Assembly: GCF_001632365.1 (NCBI RefSeq)
Contig: NW_024468533.1
Location: 377,206 to 438,973, forward strand
DNA: 61,768 nucleotides
DNA from: Laetiporus sulphureus 93-53
Taxonomy: Eukaryota; Basidiomycota; Agaricomycetes; Polyporales; Laetiporaceae
Direction of reading: 5' to 3'
Below, piece after piece: positions 26,637-39,613 of the stretch; within the stretch, counting starts at the first letter, position 1; every line of letters begins with the position of its first letter. The notes under the pieces are model-generated. The model was given only the letters and a program-made list of their open reading frames with translations, did not search any database and was not told the DNA's origin. Made by a program: the position numbers and the translations under genes.

Positions 26637-28734
26637 ATGGTGGTCATGATGTTGACTCTCTTCGTATTGGCGCTCTTGGCTGCATCAGTGGCGGCCCTTG
26701 CTCTTCGCCGCGTCCTGACCTGCTCTCCGCTCCAGAGGCTGCCACTTCCCCCGGGTGAGATGATGCCTTAAATATCCTGTTAGCTGGAGGACTCACGTCA
26801 GCCGTCATGGCGACGCAGGCCCAAAGCCTCTGCCGTTTGTCGGAAACTTGTTCCAGATACCATCGGAGGGGAGAGTTAAGCTATTCACACAATGGAGACA
26901 GACATATGGTTCGCTGTTTGCCGCTGTGTTGTGTATGACGCGACTTATATGATGATCTCAGGGGATGTCGTGTATTTCCATGCCTGTGGAAGAGAATTTG
27001 TCGTGCTCAATTCGGCCTCCGCGGCGACAGACTTGCTAGACAAACGAGGCACACTCTATAGCGACCGGCCGTACTCGACCATGGCATCTATCCTAGTCGG
27101 TCGCTGGAAATCACTCCTACAGTTGCGCTACGGCGAGCGCTTCCGCATCAGTCGGAAACACATGCGCAACGCGCTGAATGCTCGAACGATCTCCGAGTCG
27201 TTGGGCTTCCAGGAAGACGAATCTGTGAGGCTGTTGCAAGCCTTGCTGGTCACACCAGAACAGTTCCCGGCGCACATTCGAAGGCACGCACAGCAGGTTT
27301 CAATGCGCTGTTTCACTGAATGGTTCATGCAGAAACGTTGGTGCAGTCAGCCTCAATCTGACATACGGATATCGGCTGCATGAGGGAGATGGATACCTAT
27401 TGACGCTTGCAGAGGAGTTCTCCCGGATCACCGGCGATGCGCTGGCATCAGGAAGGTGGCTCGTGGATATCTTTCCCTGGCGTGCATCATATCAGCTAAT
27501 ATTCATGTTTTTATCTGATTCTTTCTTTTACAGTGAGATACGTCCCATCATGGATGCCCGGGGCGCATTTCAAGCGATGGGCGCAGTGGGCCCGTCGCCG
27601 CTGCGAAGAGCTCGTCGACGCGCCATATGACTACGTCAAGACAAGAATCGTATAGATGCCTATCGTATCTTTCATCGAGGTTAGATTTGACTGAATTAAC
27701 AGGCAGAAGGCAATGCTACTTCGTGTTTCACATCTCGCGCGTTGGAAGCGCTTCAGGAGGAGACACGGAAGACTCCGACGCTCGAAGACGAAGACATCAT
27801 CAAGAACGTTGCAACAAGTTTGTACACCGGTATGGGACAGTGAACTTGCTATTAGAACGTATCATTCACGAACCTTCTGCATAGCTGGAACTGATACGGT
27901 CAGCGACCCTGGATCTTCCTGTAAGATGGAATTTTCATATCGCCATTTGCCAGACAGTAGCGATGTTATCTTCATTCATTCTCATGATGGTCTGCCACCC
28001 GGACATTCAGAGAAAGGCCCAAGCCGAGATCGATAAAGTCACCGGTGGCACGCGACTTCCCACTCACGCGGACCAGGACAAGCTGCCCTACGTGGAATGT
28101 GTTATCAAAGAGCTTCACCGTTACAACCCAGTTGCTCCCTTCGTCCCTCATAGCGTGATGCAGGACGACGAATACCGCGGATTCAGGATCCCTAAAGGCG
28201 CGTGGGTGGGAGCGAATACATGGTGTGATTCCTCGTGGCTGTCTCAGCAGTACGTGCTAGATTGTAACGAGCGATGGTAGGGGCATACTGCACGATCCCG
28301 CGATTCATCCAGAGCCAGAACGGTTCAATCCCGATCGTTTCATGGATGACGAGAAGAACATACCTCAGCGGGATCCGCGAGAGTTCTCGTTCGGACTCGG
28401 GAGGCGGTGGGTTTTGGCTTGCATTGATTATTAGCTGCTTCGTGTTAATTCATTATCCTCAGTCGTTGCCCTGGCGTGATGCTAGCAGCATCCACGTTGT
28501 TTATCGTCGTCTCACGGATTCTTGCCGTCTTTGATATTCTCAAACCGGTCGATGAGGTAGGACAAGAGTACATGCCTCCCATGGAATTTACCTCGGACAA
28601 CATAGTGTACGTTGCGTTACCATATTGCTTAGCCTGCTAAGTTCCTCATTGCATCCAGATACCCGAAACCATTCGATTGCAGAATTCTTCCACGCTCTAC
28701 TGAAGCTATTGCTGTCATTCAGCACCACAGCTAA
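26637..28734 (+). CDS. cytochrome P450 monooxygenase
   Basis: Eleven exons chain in phase to 516 residues: 26637-26754, 26819-26908, 26962-27283, 27333-27481, 27534-27649, 27703-27829, 27885-27898, 27954-28222, 28281-28406, 28463-28606, 28659-28734. An N-terminal hydrophobic anchor (MLTLFVLALLAASVAALAL) is followed by the proline-rich LPLPPGPKPLPFVGN hinge. The I helix reads AGTDTT, the K helix KELHR (ExxR), the PERF motif PERFNPDRF, and the heme loop FGLGRRRCPG with its cysteine ligand, so all key sites are present. It resembles basidiomycete P450s often annotated as O-methylsterigmatocystin oxidoreductase-like. The substrate is unknown. It should sit in the ER membrane and need a P450 reductase. 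Intron 3 starts with GC (AG|GCACGC); exon 7 is only 14 bases. Confidence 0.9.
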
Positions 28735-29800
28735 CTCGGTGAGATACATATCGTGTCTGCCGTGACTGAAAGGCTGAAACGTTCACAATTTTTATAACAC
28801 CAGTGACACTACATGTACCTGTTGTATCGAAGGCTGTTGAATCTACTTCAACTGAAACGGCAGAAATTAGGCTAGCTGAGACTCGCCAGAAAATGTGATG
28901 ATTCAACAGTATCAAAGCGATTGCAAAGTAGGAATGTCCGGAGTTCCGGCGCGGTAGCGAACGTTCGATGCATGATTTAATACTTACTAGCACCTTACAG
29001 AATCATCCTTGAATTCAGAACCGTCCCCCGAAGTCGATCTATGCTCTTGCAATGGCGTGCGATTTGTTCACGACCAGTCAACATGATTGTCCGGTCGATA
29101 TAGTTCCGTTCTGAGACATGTCCATGAAGCTCTACATTCAGCTGACGCCATCTCCTCTCATCGCGTTTCAATCCTTCTTGATTAGCTACAGCTGCAAATT
29201 ACAGCAGGCTGATCCACGACCACGACGACGCACAACAGTCCTATTTTCATAGGACAGTCCTGCAGATTCTACCTACGTTAGAGTGTACGACCTTCGACAG
29301 AGATGTCCTTGAAATGGCAAGGGGGGTCTCGGATATATTTCAAATATATTCTGCTTACGATGTAATTCAAATTTGCTGATAACGCCCTGACGCCTTTCAA
29401 TGCTAGATGCGCGATTTGTGTACTGACATCCAGCATTATTCGAGGAATATGAATCTCAGTCACCTTCTCGGCAGCTTCCAAAACTGTGGTCCTTGAGAGA
29501 ACAATCAGAATTTGAGTCCAGCGCACTCTGGATGTTCCGGCAGCCTTCCAAGACGGAAGCACAAGGGAAGAATTGATACATGGTCCACTGATACGCTGTT
29601 TCGATACAAGAAGTTGAGAATTGTCAATCACGTTTCCGTGAACATTCACAAGATCCAAATACAGGCCAGTCAAGACTGTGAAAATGAAATCGGCAAGTTT
29701 CGCTTAGCGTACCTTTTGTGCCGACAACTACCAAAGAGGCGCTCCTGTCGTCATTCATACAAGTACTGTGCTCAGGTTACGCATTCACACATCGCGTACT
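28735..29800. other. intergenic, nothing assigned
   Basis: An open minus-strand frame at 29278-29673 (131 codons) has no recognisable motif and I leave it out. Otherwise this is the promoter region of the SDR gene. Confidence 0.35.
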
Positions 29801-31099
29801 ATGTCCACAGCACCCAAGTATGCTTTAATAACCGGATGCAGCAAAGGTGGTATTGGGCATGCATTAGCACGAGAATTTATGTCCAGAGGTACGCAATGCG
29901 CTGATCTTCTGCAGCGGCAGCTTATCCATACTATTTAGGATACACAGTGTTTGCGACAGCACGTCAATTGGAGTCCATTGATGACCTCGGAGAGCTTGGA
30001 GCTATCTCACGACCGTTGGATGTGACAGATCACCAGGCAATTTGCAAGTTGAGGGACGAAATCGCGAGCATTACTGGCGGCAAGCTGGATATCTTGGTCA
30101 ATAACGCGTGCGCACTGCTGCTCTGTCTGTCTCGACTCTATGGCATCTGACGTTGCCCTTCCAATTCCGTATCTCAGGGGGCAAGGCGCGTCATTTCACT
30201 TGCACATTCTGTCTGCAACGCCACAATCTGACTACGAGGCCTACTACTTTCACACAGGCCCTCTTGTCCCTGCGATTGACATGCCGATGGCAGATGCCCG
30301 TGCACTTTTTGAAGTGAATTTTTTCGCGCCGATGTCCATGGTGCAGGTGTTTGTCCAGATGCTCATTGGATCAGGTGATGGACGTATCCTCACGATCAGC
30401 AGCGTCGGGAGCGTGATGCCTTTACCATTTTGCTCCGTGTATAACGCGAGCAAAGCTGCCTTGACCCAATTCAGCAATTCTTTACGTCTTGAACTGGCAC
30501 CATTCAAGTGAGTGATTCATTGTTCGCTCCAATGAGTCTCATTGCGCTGAATGCCTGAGCTATATCGTTCTTAAGTGTCAAAGTCGTCACCGTACGTCTC
30601 CTTTGCAGCTCAGGAGGCTATTTGCTAATCTGCGATGGTCATGTGGACAGGTATTGACAGGAAGCGTGAAGACGAACATTGTAAAGCCTCATACACTTCC
30701 AGAGCATTCTATATACCAACCTATGGAAGACATTTACCAGGAGAGACGCGTGAAGCCTATCATGGGTGTGTGTCGCTCACTTATGCCGGAGAGTCTCGCA
30801 AACAGCCAATGCTCCCTCGTTGTAGAGGGCGCCATGCCTGCAGACCAGTATGCGCGTACAGTGGTTTCCGAGACCCTCAAATCAAGCCCTCCAGAGATTG
30901 TGTGGGCAGGCACGCACACATGGTTCTGTTGGGCTGTCGACAAATTCCTGGGCCAACGAGGCTTCGTACGTGAAATCATCATGTTTCAACCTTGGCGATT
31001 GATGATGCAGTATCCTATCAGGATTTCATATTCACGAGGATGTTCGGGTTAGCCGATTTTGCTGCGATGGTCAAGGCTGGCCGTGAAAAGGCGCTCTAG
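29801..31099 (+). CDS. short-chain dehydrogenase/reductase, AYR1-like
   Basis: Exons 29801-29888, 29939-30107, 30178-30507, 30576-30591, 30651-30765, 30826-30965, 31022-31099 give 311 residues. The Rossmann motif is TGCSKGGIG near residue 11, with NNAG across intron 2, the catalytic serine in ISSVGS, and YNASK as the YxxxK pair. The order and the long C-terminal part (GSVKTNIVKPHTLPEHS, then MFGLADFAAMVKAGREKAL) resemble NADPH-dependent 1-acyl-dihydroxyacetone-phosphate reductases of yeast and fungi. In basidiomycetes this family is expanded and often acts on other ketones. The acceptor of intron 2 is uncertain: using 30178 keeps the frame but adds some 23 residues after NNAG that relatives lack, so part of 30178-30250 may really be intron. 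Confidence 0.82.
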
Positions 31100-31638
31100 A
31101 CAGCGCTGATCTGAATTGCTTTCTTTACCACTGGCATCGCGTGCGATATCTGTTCTCGAGACCAAGGATCGTGGATTACCCGATGAGCGCATTTACATTA
31201 TCGTTGTCCTGAGAAGACTGAGACACGATCACTCCATCGAATATATACATACCGACTCTGAGTGAACCCTGATATACGTAGTGTCTCGGTTACGTAATTC
31301 GCTCGACAGGACAATTGGGCTTTTGATATGAGCGGAGCAAACCCTATTGTCGAGGGAGAGGAGATAATGGGGTCAGTCATATCACCCGTACTGCACATGG
31401 ATCGGGGACCTCCACATCAGCACGACTCTACCAGAAGCGGCAGCATCAGCCGAGAACGACGAGAATCTGTGCTTTACGCCACCTTGAGCGCCTACGGTGC
31501 TAGCGCTTGACAATTTGAAGCATCTGCATCAACATTTGAAACTGGCGGCTGCCGCAGAAAATGTGGAACCTCCACGACACATCCGAGTCCGCCTCTGCAC
31601 TCTCTGTGGCTTCAACCCGTTGCTCATTCCAATTCAGT
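31100..31638. other. intergenic, nothing recognised
   Basis: No exon or repeat seen between the SDR gene and the P450 relic. Confidence 0.35.
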
Positions 31639-32410
31639 ATGTCTCAGTGGCCTCCTGGCATCCCTTTTCTACTCCGCCACACAGTTCCCCTGCTGCATAG
31701 CTTATTGCGTTATTGCCTTCCAAGTATTGCGACTCCTGTCCACTGTATGGGAAATTCAGCTACCCAATTTGTTTACTTGTTGCGGCATTGTTCTCATTGC
31801 CTTTTCGTTCATCGCAGCACGAATTGTCTTCGGACATTGGTGCGTCGCCCGCTCAGCAAAATGTGCTAGGGTAATTCTGCCGCCTCGTTGGATCGGTGAA
31901 TCGTTTGGACACCTGGACGTCCTGTCGAGTATGATGCATTCATTGGATCATGGATATCCTGGTGAGTGTCTATGCCTTCATCTGACTCTACGGCAGTATA
32001 AGATTTGTTGAGGCCTTTGAAGCCATAGGGAGACTTGGTCTCTGCGAACTCAATCTCCCGTCATCAATGGCAATGGCTTCAACCTTCTTGGATTTGAGAT
32101 CCCGCTGCTCCTTAGAGATCCCAGTTCCCTGGCTGCTGCATTCCTCATATTGCACAGAGTCGAGTAACACAGAGGAGTTGCACCTCATGCCTGTTCCTCG
32201 GGCATTCAAATTTCATCATATGATTTATACGTACCCGCGCAATTTTCGTGTCAAGGTTCTTACATCATTAATGACAGGCGACTTGATGCATCCACTGCTG
32301 GAGTATGGAAGTTTGTGTAAGCGTAAATCTTCGCAAATAGATCAGCAGAGATGCATTGCATGGACACGGATCTTTGAGAGGAGTTCCATGATTTTCGTTA
32401 CGTAAATGTG
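31639..32410 (+). pseudogene. P450 relic of CYP63-like type, N-terminal part
   Basis: From the ATG at 31639 the text reads WPPGIPFLLRHTVPLLHSL, the usual N-terminus of CYP63-like basidiomycete P450s. After a frame change it continues IVLIAFSFIAARIVFG and then ILPPRWIGESFGHLDVL, with a normal donor after LDHGYPG at about 31960. Beyond this only traces remain (TAGVWKFV near 32300), with stops between them. The I helix, ExxR and heme loop are missing. It is not a copy of the P450 at 26637; it belongs to a different P450 family. Confidence 0.6.
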
Positions 32411-32479
32411 TCATATATGGGATGCTGCTAACGTTGCCAAACTGTCTCACACGGAAACACAGCATCGAGGAGGCGTGAG

Positions 32480-33640
32480 TTGACAAGAATGGAATGATGA
32501 ACGTAAGTGTGCACACGCGTCTGCCGCCTGTCTCTGTGCCTGCGCTTCCTCTGCTCAGTGCTGTTTAAGGTCTCTACGCCATGCCTCCTATGCCTCACAC
32601 TGTGCCTGCACTGTCCGCCGATTGGGGCCTCTCGCGTTTTCTCCCTCTAATGCAGCTGTCTCTCGCATCTCGGGACTCTGGGACTCACGCCGCCAGCACC
32701 GCCAGCCACAGGTCAGACGCCCTTCGCTTCTGTCAACACTTCAGCGACTGTAACATCTGGCCCAGTATTTGGAAACCCAATGCTGACCTTCTTGTCGACG
32801 TCCTCGCAGCCGACCTTCTGGCAGCGTGTCTTTCGTCATCAGTCCGCAAATGCCTCTCGAAGTCTCTCGCCTCTAGTGTGACTGTTCGTCGAACCTCGAG
32901 TCTGTCTGACTCCCCTGGTTCTTGCATCATGACCTCTTCACGCTGACTGTCAGTGATTCGTCTTCCTCTGATTCGTCTTCTATTACCTCTGGCAACTCTT
33001 CTTCGATATCTCTGCCTCTCCTTTCTCAATCTTCAAACCCTATGTCCTTGAACTTCTGGTCTCACCTGTTTGGACGTCGTTCTTCATACTCTTCCGCCTC
33101 GGCTGGCCCTGTTTCCGTCAACGTGATACCACGGGCTTGAGCTCGTGGTTGCTCCTCTCGCTGGCCTCTTTTATGGTGCTCCCGCCCGCTCGACTGGAGG
33201 CCGTCGTCTGTTATGGATTTAAGTGCTCATGATCTTCTTCGGACCGCTGTCCATTCTTCACCGCTGTTGGTCATTATCTTGACCTATCGTCTGCTCGTCA
33301 TTCTCGCCATCGTGTCTTCGTCCTCTGCCTGTCGTTTATCGTTTTCTTTCGTGCTTCTCCGTCGTTTGTCGATCGCCTACTCTCTCGTCGCCCTTTCCTA
33401 TTTCCGTCGCTGTCCTATTCTCACCTTTCTCATCGTTGTAGCCACCTTCTGTTTGTTTTACTTCTCTCTCCTTTGCTACAAGTCCTTCATTTTTGCGTAC
33501 TCAGGTCTTTTCTCACAATTCTATTCTAGATCTTATATTTGGAGTGTCCCCTGTTCTTTCTTTATTTCCTTGTTGCTCTATCTATCTCTTTCCATGTCCG
33601 CATCCACAAAGATGGCTTGACGTCTCAGCTGATAAGATCT
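32480..33640. other. pyrimidine-rich tract on the plus strand
   Basis: About 1.1 kb with a visible excess of C and T on the plus strand, most marked from 33220 to 33600 (runs such as TTCTTTCTTTATTTCC). The open frame at 33213-33620 is leucine/serine-rich only because of this bias. No family is recognised. It may be a retroelement remnant or unusual untranslated DNA between the P450 relic and the convergent 7-TM gene. Confidence 0.5.
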
Positions 33641-33742
33641 ATTTAATAGCCCTGTTTCTCGTCGGACCTGTAGCTTCTACATAAGTACATGCAGGACTAC
33701 GGAAAGATAAAGACAGCTAAGGCAACGTCTAACATTGCTTTA

Positions 33743-35161
33743 TTAAGCAGCTGACATGAGATCAGAAGACCCATGAGAGAAATACTTGACAGGAACATCA
33801 TCAGACTCGTGATCCTTGTGTACAGTGGACGTGATATTGACTGCCAAAGGCCTCATCGCGAACGACTGATTGCCACTGGCTGATGTGCCTGAAGTGTCTA
33901 CAAACGTCGAAGTTGTGGCCGTTCCATTCTGAGCCCATCCCATGCCAACGCGTACGTTGATGAGCATGAAGGATATGCCAGCGACGAAAGGCAACGTCTC
34001 GTTGGTCACGAATTGCAAGTTGGATTGAGTCTCGTAAGTGACCAGGAAGAAGATAGTCCATATCCTACACATATTTAGTTCGTTAAACATTGCAAGAGTG
34101 TTGGACTTACGTGTAGAGCACAGCACTTTCGACGACTGTAGCCATGACAGACTAAATGGGTAGAAGCATTAGGAGAAGCATTAGAAGAATATCTACAATG
34201 GCTGATGGTATACGTACCATCAGACTGTCATGTCTATAGCCTACGATAGCTGAGTTTATTCTCCAAATACGCCATGCGATCATAGCTGAAAGCATTCATG
34301 ATAAACAGTCATAAGCAGAAGTCCTCATACCACAGTTAGTGACTCACTTGTGCTGTACACATTGGTGCTGTCCCATTTATGAACCTCGTCAGTGTAGTAC
34401 TTGGAAACAAGTATGCATGTCACGTACCAAAGCGAGAACGCACAGCTGCTATTAAGCCAGCGACCCAGAGCAGTGACGAAGACGTTTTCGCCGAGACGGA
34501 ATGTCGTCATCTGGTACACGGTACCGACACCGCAGACTATAATGACATTAATTCTTGTGCATTCGCTTATGAATGGCTTCTCTCACCGGTTAAGCCAACC
34601 AGTGTGCAGAGCGGAAACATGACTACTCGTTTGTTGAATGCCCACACGATCCAAAGGCGGTATATCTGCATGCACAGCCTGTCAGTCATTTTGAAAGATA
34701 TCAAGCGGTGTTAGCGAACAATCATTGCATCATAGACTACGATTGTGAATATTGTTGCGGCACTTTGAACAACTTCTGTTGGCTGCGACAGGTCGGCGTA
34801 AAAGTCCAATGGTGCATTGCCACCTTTGTAGTATACGAAGGCTTCAAACGGCCGCGCAACGGCTGCAGTCCAGTGCTTAAAGTCATCCTCGATGAGATCA
34901 TAGCAAATCATATTAGAAAAAGGAACTGACGACAGTGTTGGAGAAAAATATAAGCGCGCTGGAAACCAAGAGGATTGTGATTGCATTCCGAGACCGAGAG
35001 TCAGATTGGCTTCGTCCTCCACCCTCCCATGCTCCCAAACCTTTCTGTCGTCGGTATAAGAGATAGAAAGAAACCGTAGAGAGAGTGAAGAAGATGCCAT
35101 AGAAAAAGCTTTCTATGCAGACTGTCGCAAGGTTTGCGGGTATGAGACCGACCTCTCCCAT
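33743..35161 (-). CDS. multi-pass membrane protein, family copy 2
   Basis: Eight exons chain in phase: complement of 34931-35161, 34720-34875, 34587-34665, 34428-34536, 34348-34367, 34218-34285, 34111-34151 and 33743-34064. They give 341 residues. The start at 35161 is chosen by comparison with the paralogue 3486-4882; an upstream in-frame ATG at 35239 would add 26 residues. Matching text includes CIESFFYGIFFTLS, QPTEVVQSAA, YRLWIVWAFNKRVV, AWRIWRINSA and TIFFLVTYETQSNLQF. Seven hydrophobic segments and a polar tail are present. Six of eight exon lengths equal those of the paralogue. Function is unknown. Confidence 0.87.
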
Positions 35162-36365
35162 CGCAAATGCTGGATCTGGACGAAGGATGATAGGGATGGC
35201 ATCCTGCGACTGCCCAATCTCCTTTGATATAATCTGCACTCAGGCGTGATGGTGTGACTCTTGAGAAAAAGGAGGTTATGTATCTATATCGGTATCATGA
35301 TGAAGTGCGATGGCACATCTTACAGATGGTGCAGTGAGGATGATGCCGCAGGCACGATCATGCTGCCATGCTGCTCTGTCAATGCCTTCCGTTGATAGAT
35401 TGTTCTGCACTACCGTTTCAGAACACCGCACAACCCGGGTGAGAGATGCATGAGATATGATGCCCTGGTTCCCAAGGAACTGGGTCATCATCTTCACGAT
35501 GACCTTGGCTGTTTTAACCAGCGAATGTCGTAACACATTGTGACAAGTGATCTTTCATTGAAGAGCCGTTTTTCGTTATCTAATGCTACTAAGGTCAAAC
35601 GATCGAATTTAAGCAGCCTGGTCATGGGCTTGATAATTGGCTTGGACCTGTGCTTACTTGAGACAGCACAAGGACGATATCGAAGTGTTTATGATAGGTT
35701 CGTGAGAGCATTGCAGCGGGATAGATGGTAAAAGCCAGAGCAGAGGGCTGTGCCCCTGCCAGACAAGTCGCCCGAATCTGGTGCGCCGCAATGGTATCAC
35801 GGAGTCTGTACCCTTTCGACCGTTCACGGGGTGTGACGCGTGATGCCTTGAACTGGGCCGGACCCAGTTCATTGTGACCCTGTGAAGTTCGGGCGCTTAT
35901 TCTGTAGGACCTAACCGCCCGCGAAAAGAGCTCCAGAACGGCCGTACCTCAATGTGTTCTCTGACCGCTTTACTGGTGTTCTCTGATCGAAGGACCAAGT
36001 GAAATCAGGTCACAAAGAGTATGATGGTGCTTATTGGCAGGCACCTTACGATTGTTCAATCAGCTTTTAAGTGCGTTGTGCATCAAGAGAGATGCCAAGT
36101 TCTAGTATGAACGGATAGCGCTTGCCAACAGTGACGGCGAGCGGCACTAAGTTAGTATCAGTTCCTCCATTACATGTGACCCGCACTGACGTTTTGGGGG
36201 TAGAAGGAGGCTCATTTGAAATCTTATTGGCTTCTTGAGTGTCAGGCAAGTACTAGCTCAGAGTCCCTTCTATTTCGGAACTCGCCGAAATATACATCTA
36301 TAAAACACCATTTATATCGACCTTCGCAGCTACCGTACTGCACTATACCCCGTTGTCCTTCTGCC
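35162..36365. other. divergent intergenic region
   Basis: No exon recognised. It separates the minus-strand 7-TM gene from the plus-strand methyltransferase-like gene and should hold both promoters. Confidence 0.4.
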
Positions 36366-37156
36366 ATGCTCGCAACATCGGTTTTTAAGGCCGGGCTATT
36401 GATCATCACAGTGCTTGGGCACTATGTTAGCTTGACTCCGCCCTGCCCTCCGAGCTCGAAAGGCGACAAGGTGTACAGAGGACAGCCGTTTGAACGTGTC
36501 GTGATGTTCTTGATCGACCTCGACAAGGTTGTGTACTATGATAAAAATATAGTGTATCCCACTGATATGCTCGCTCCGCACTGCAGGTCACCGTTGCATT
36601 AGTCAGCGTCGCTCACATCGCTGTCATGCTCTTCCTTTCTGTGGATCACCCCGGTCAGCATGGGCAGCATGGGCAGCTTGTGCTTTCCCACCTTTGCCCG
36701 AGCCCTGCGCCCCGCCTCGAGACTCTCGCCTCACTTTCTCCGGCATTCCTCTTCGGCGTCTCCATGATCATGCTCGGGTCATTACTCCGCATGCGGTGCT
36801 ACACTGCACTTGGTGCACAGTTCACCTACCTCGTTACTGTCAAGCCAAGACACTCTCTCGTCACATCCGGACCATATAAATATGTACGCCACCCGAGCTA
36901 CGCCGGGCTGTGGCTTCTTTTTTTGGGGACGTACTGCGCATTCCGCACGCCGAGTGAATACATCGACCAGTGTGGGCTGATGCTGACGCCGGCCAAGTGG
37001 TTTGTGCATGGCTTCTTTGTACTCTACATATTCGCCATGCTTTCGGTCGTCAAACGAGGCAGGGTAGAGGACAAGCTGTTGGAGACTGCCATTGGGAAGG
37101 AGTGGTTAGAGTACCGCGAGCGAGTTCCGTACAGTATGATTCCTGGTATGTACTGA
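36366..37156 (+). CDS. isoprenylcysteine carboxyl methyltransferase family protein
   Basis: Two exons, 36366-36527 and 36587-37156, give 243 residues; the intron has GT-AG ends and keeps the phase. The C-terminal half carries the family hallmarks: TSGPYKYVRHPSYAGLWLL, then a hydrophobic stretch, then RVEDKLLETAIGKEW followed by YRERVPYSMIPG. These form the S-adenosylmethionine-binding pocket in Ste14/ICMT enzymes, which methylate the C-terminal farnesyl- or geranylgeranyl-cysteine of processed CAAX proteins in the ER. Four or five membrane segments are visible. Agaricomycetes carry several such paralogues, so this may be an accessory member rather than the single housekeeping Ste14. All key residues seem present. 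Confidence 0.85.
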
Positions 37157-39270
37157 TATGTTGATGGTGCAAATTAGATATGTAGATGTGACTCTGCTGA
37201 TTTTTCTCTCGTGCACTTGTCATTGACGCTGCCGTGTTTAACGCTAGACAAGTGTACCTATCTACCTGCTTATTCTGGCCCTCGCATTTTTCTGCTACCA
37301 AATGTCGACATGATGCACTCTTTATACCATACCTATGACTACATACAGTCCCTCGACTCTGATGGACGCGAGTAATTCAACTTGATCGTGCTCTTTCGAT
37401 CCGCTGATCACAGAATCTGAAATTGGGCTGCGCCGCAGCCTAGATTGATACAAACAGCGGCGTAGGCGCAGCACTCAGAATGTGAGTGTTAGATCATTCA
37501 TGAAACACGACAGGAAGCACTAGCCTTTGCCCATCCCGGTCGGATAAGATTATAGAAGGCTCAAAGTGACACGTCACCGCGAACGCCGAGCGCTCGTGTG
37601 ACATAGTCTTCATCTTATCTGTATCATCGCGGGAGCACGCTAGCTCAATTGAGTTGCGGTCTCCGCCGTTGCATATTGATATCGTCTCGCAACGTCGTGA
37701 TGTTCCGCTAGTTCACAGAATGATTAAACGGGACGCATAGACGCGCACATGCAGCCTATTCGGAGAACAGCGAGGAAACAGACATGATTATATGGTGCAG
37801 CGAGGAGGACGTTTCCCAATCCTCGGTCAAGCCGGTCGCTGTAGATGTGGCTCATAATTCAATTCCAGTTCTCAGAGCGCGCAACTTCTCACCCATTGGT
37901 GACCGCCGCCGACATAAGTGCCTTGCCGCTCGTGCCTAAGAAGTGTACCAAGAAGCATGATGGGTGATGCGTGAAAATTTTCAATGTTCTGCAACGGACT
38001 GCCTCATCATCTACCACTGGCAGTCTTCTTCCGCCGTCTGATGATTCGGGAACTTCGGCCTTGAAATGAGCATCCTGAGTCCAGAACCAGTCCCTGTTGA
38101 TCAATGATCGTGTCTGCCTGAAGCCGCGGAGTGGAAGACAGATAATGGGCAATGGTTTGTTCCTCCTCTCATGTTTTATGACAGAAAGGCTTTGCAATGC
38201 AGGTACTTGCTAGAATTCGCAATCAGCGCCAAGCAACGTGAAGGAACATAATATCTGTCACCAGAGCGATCATCAATGTGACACAAGTAGCAAGTACATC
38301 TAGTCGATGCATACCCTTACTCGGTCATCTAAGTGTGAGTCACTCGTAGCTGCGATCCCGCTCTCCACATCCGACATCTTGTTGCTGTTTTTGAGCGAAA
38401 GTGCATAGCAACTCGGGCCAGAGCTGCGGCTCTAGAGAACACATGCACCCCTCACCCATTGTGCGGATTTGCCATTGATGCAGGCGTCCTCGCACTCTAC
38501 AGCGATGACGCGGGCTAATGAAGTGCCACCACGGTGCACTCGACCATCCATAGGTGTCCTCCTCAATCAATCGGTTGCCTGCACTCGCACCTATCTGCAC
38601 CGTGACGGGCGTGCTCGCTCCAATATACTCCCCAATATGCTATCGCGCTCGAAGGATTTGCATTTGGCTCCTATGAGAGCGTTATCCCACGCCCTTGAGT
38701 CTCCAGCTCACGATGTATGGCGACCAACAACTGTATTCTCCAGCCCAAAGCGCACGGCCGGCAACCTAAGAGATCGGCTCGCAATGACCAGGCGCGTGCC
38801 GTACCTTGCTCACTTTCCGATGACCGCTCTCGCATTCAGACCACTCCCCACAGGACCGAGCCCACATCCTCTGGACTCGTTGGTCATTAAATGCGCCGTG
38901 CTGGGCCGTACGCATCGAATGTCCTCTTTGGAGTCCTATCAACGGATATGTTTAGCATATATTCGTCAGATTCCTTCCATCATATATATCGGACACTCGT
39001 TCTCCTGTAGCACGCGCCGCAGACACGAATGCGCTGGCTCCTTCAAGGCTTCTTCCGCTGGAACTTCCAGCCCCGCCGCCCTGTCGATCACCACGTTCGC
39101 TCACCTACAGCATGCGGCAGCCTTTGCAGAGCGTCAACGCACCATCACCAGGCACGCACCGCACATACGTCTTTGTGGACATCGCTGACATGTTAACACT
39201 GCTTCTCGCAGATATCGACCGCGACCTTCTCTCGACCAGATACGACGGCCGCGTCCGGCATTTCCTCTGC
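37157..39270. other. long stretch with no gene assigned
   Basis: A plus-strand open frame of 239 codons (38469-39188) has no motif, a composition rich in Arg, Ser and Thr, and no splice context, so I treat it as chance. CpG content is normal. No repeats found apart from the start of block copy C near 39270. Confidence 0.4.
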
Positions 39271-39613
39271 TTTAAAAGTACTTACTCGTGCCCGTCTCTG
39301 CATCGCCATCAAGCTTGCAACAGCATCAATCAACGGACTCGGAGATGAGCATCTGCGATGATATGTACCGACCACCCGGCGGCGCCACGAGGCCCACGGG
39401 TCTATGCCTCTCGAAAATATTCGTATGAAGGCAGTCCGGCGGTAATTGAGGAATGCAGCAAGCCTGTAGGTTTCCGCCGAACAATTGACCCAATGACAGC
39501 GCTGCTGTGCTGTGGGCGGACCGTAGCCAGACCGGCTGCGCTCTGCAGCCTCTGGTCAGTGCGCCCTCCTTCAAGCCCCAACGGCCATTGCGAGTATTCA
39601 CCACCTGCACGCC

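Noticed and set aside
29278..29673. Minus-strand frame of 131 codons upstream of the SDR gene
   Set aside because: No recognisable family or splice partner. It may be real, but nothing in the sequence supports it beyond length.
33213..33620. Plus-strand frame of 135 codons that looks like a membrane protein
   Set aside because: The hydrophobic look comes from the pyrimidine bias of the tract (Leu, Ser, Phe codons); no helix spacing or family pattern.
38469..39188. Plus-strand open frame of 239 codons, the longest simple open frame in its area
   Set aside because: No motif, no hydrophobic or domain pattern, odd Arg/Ser/Thr-rich composition and no splice context; likely a chance frame in GC-rich DNA.
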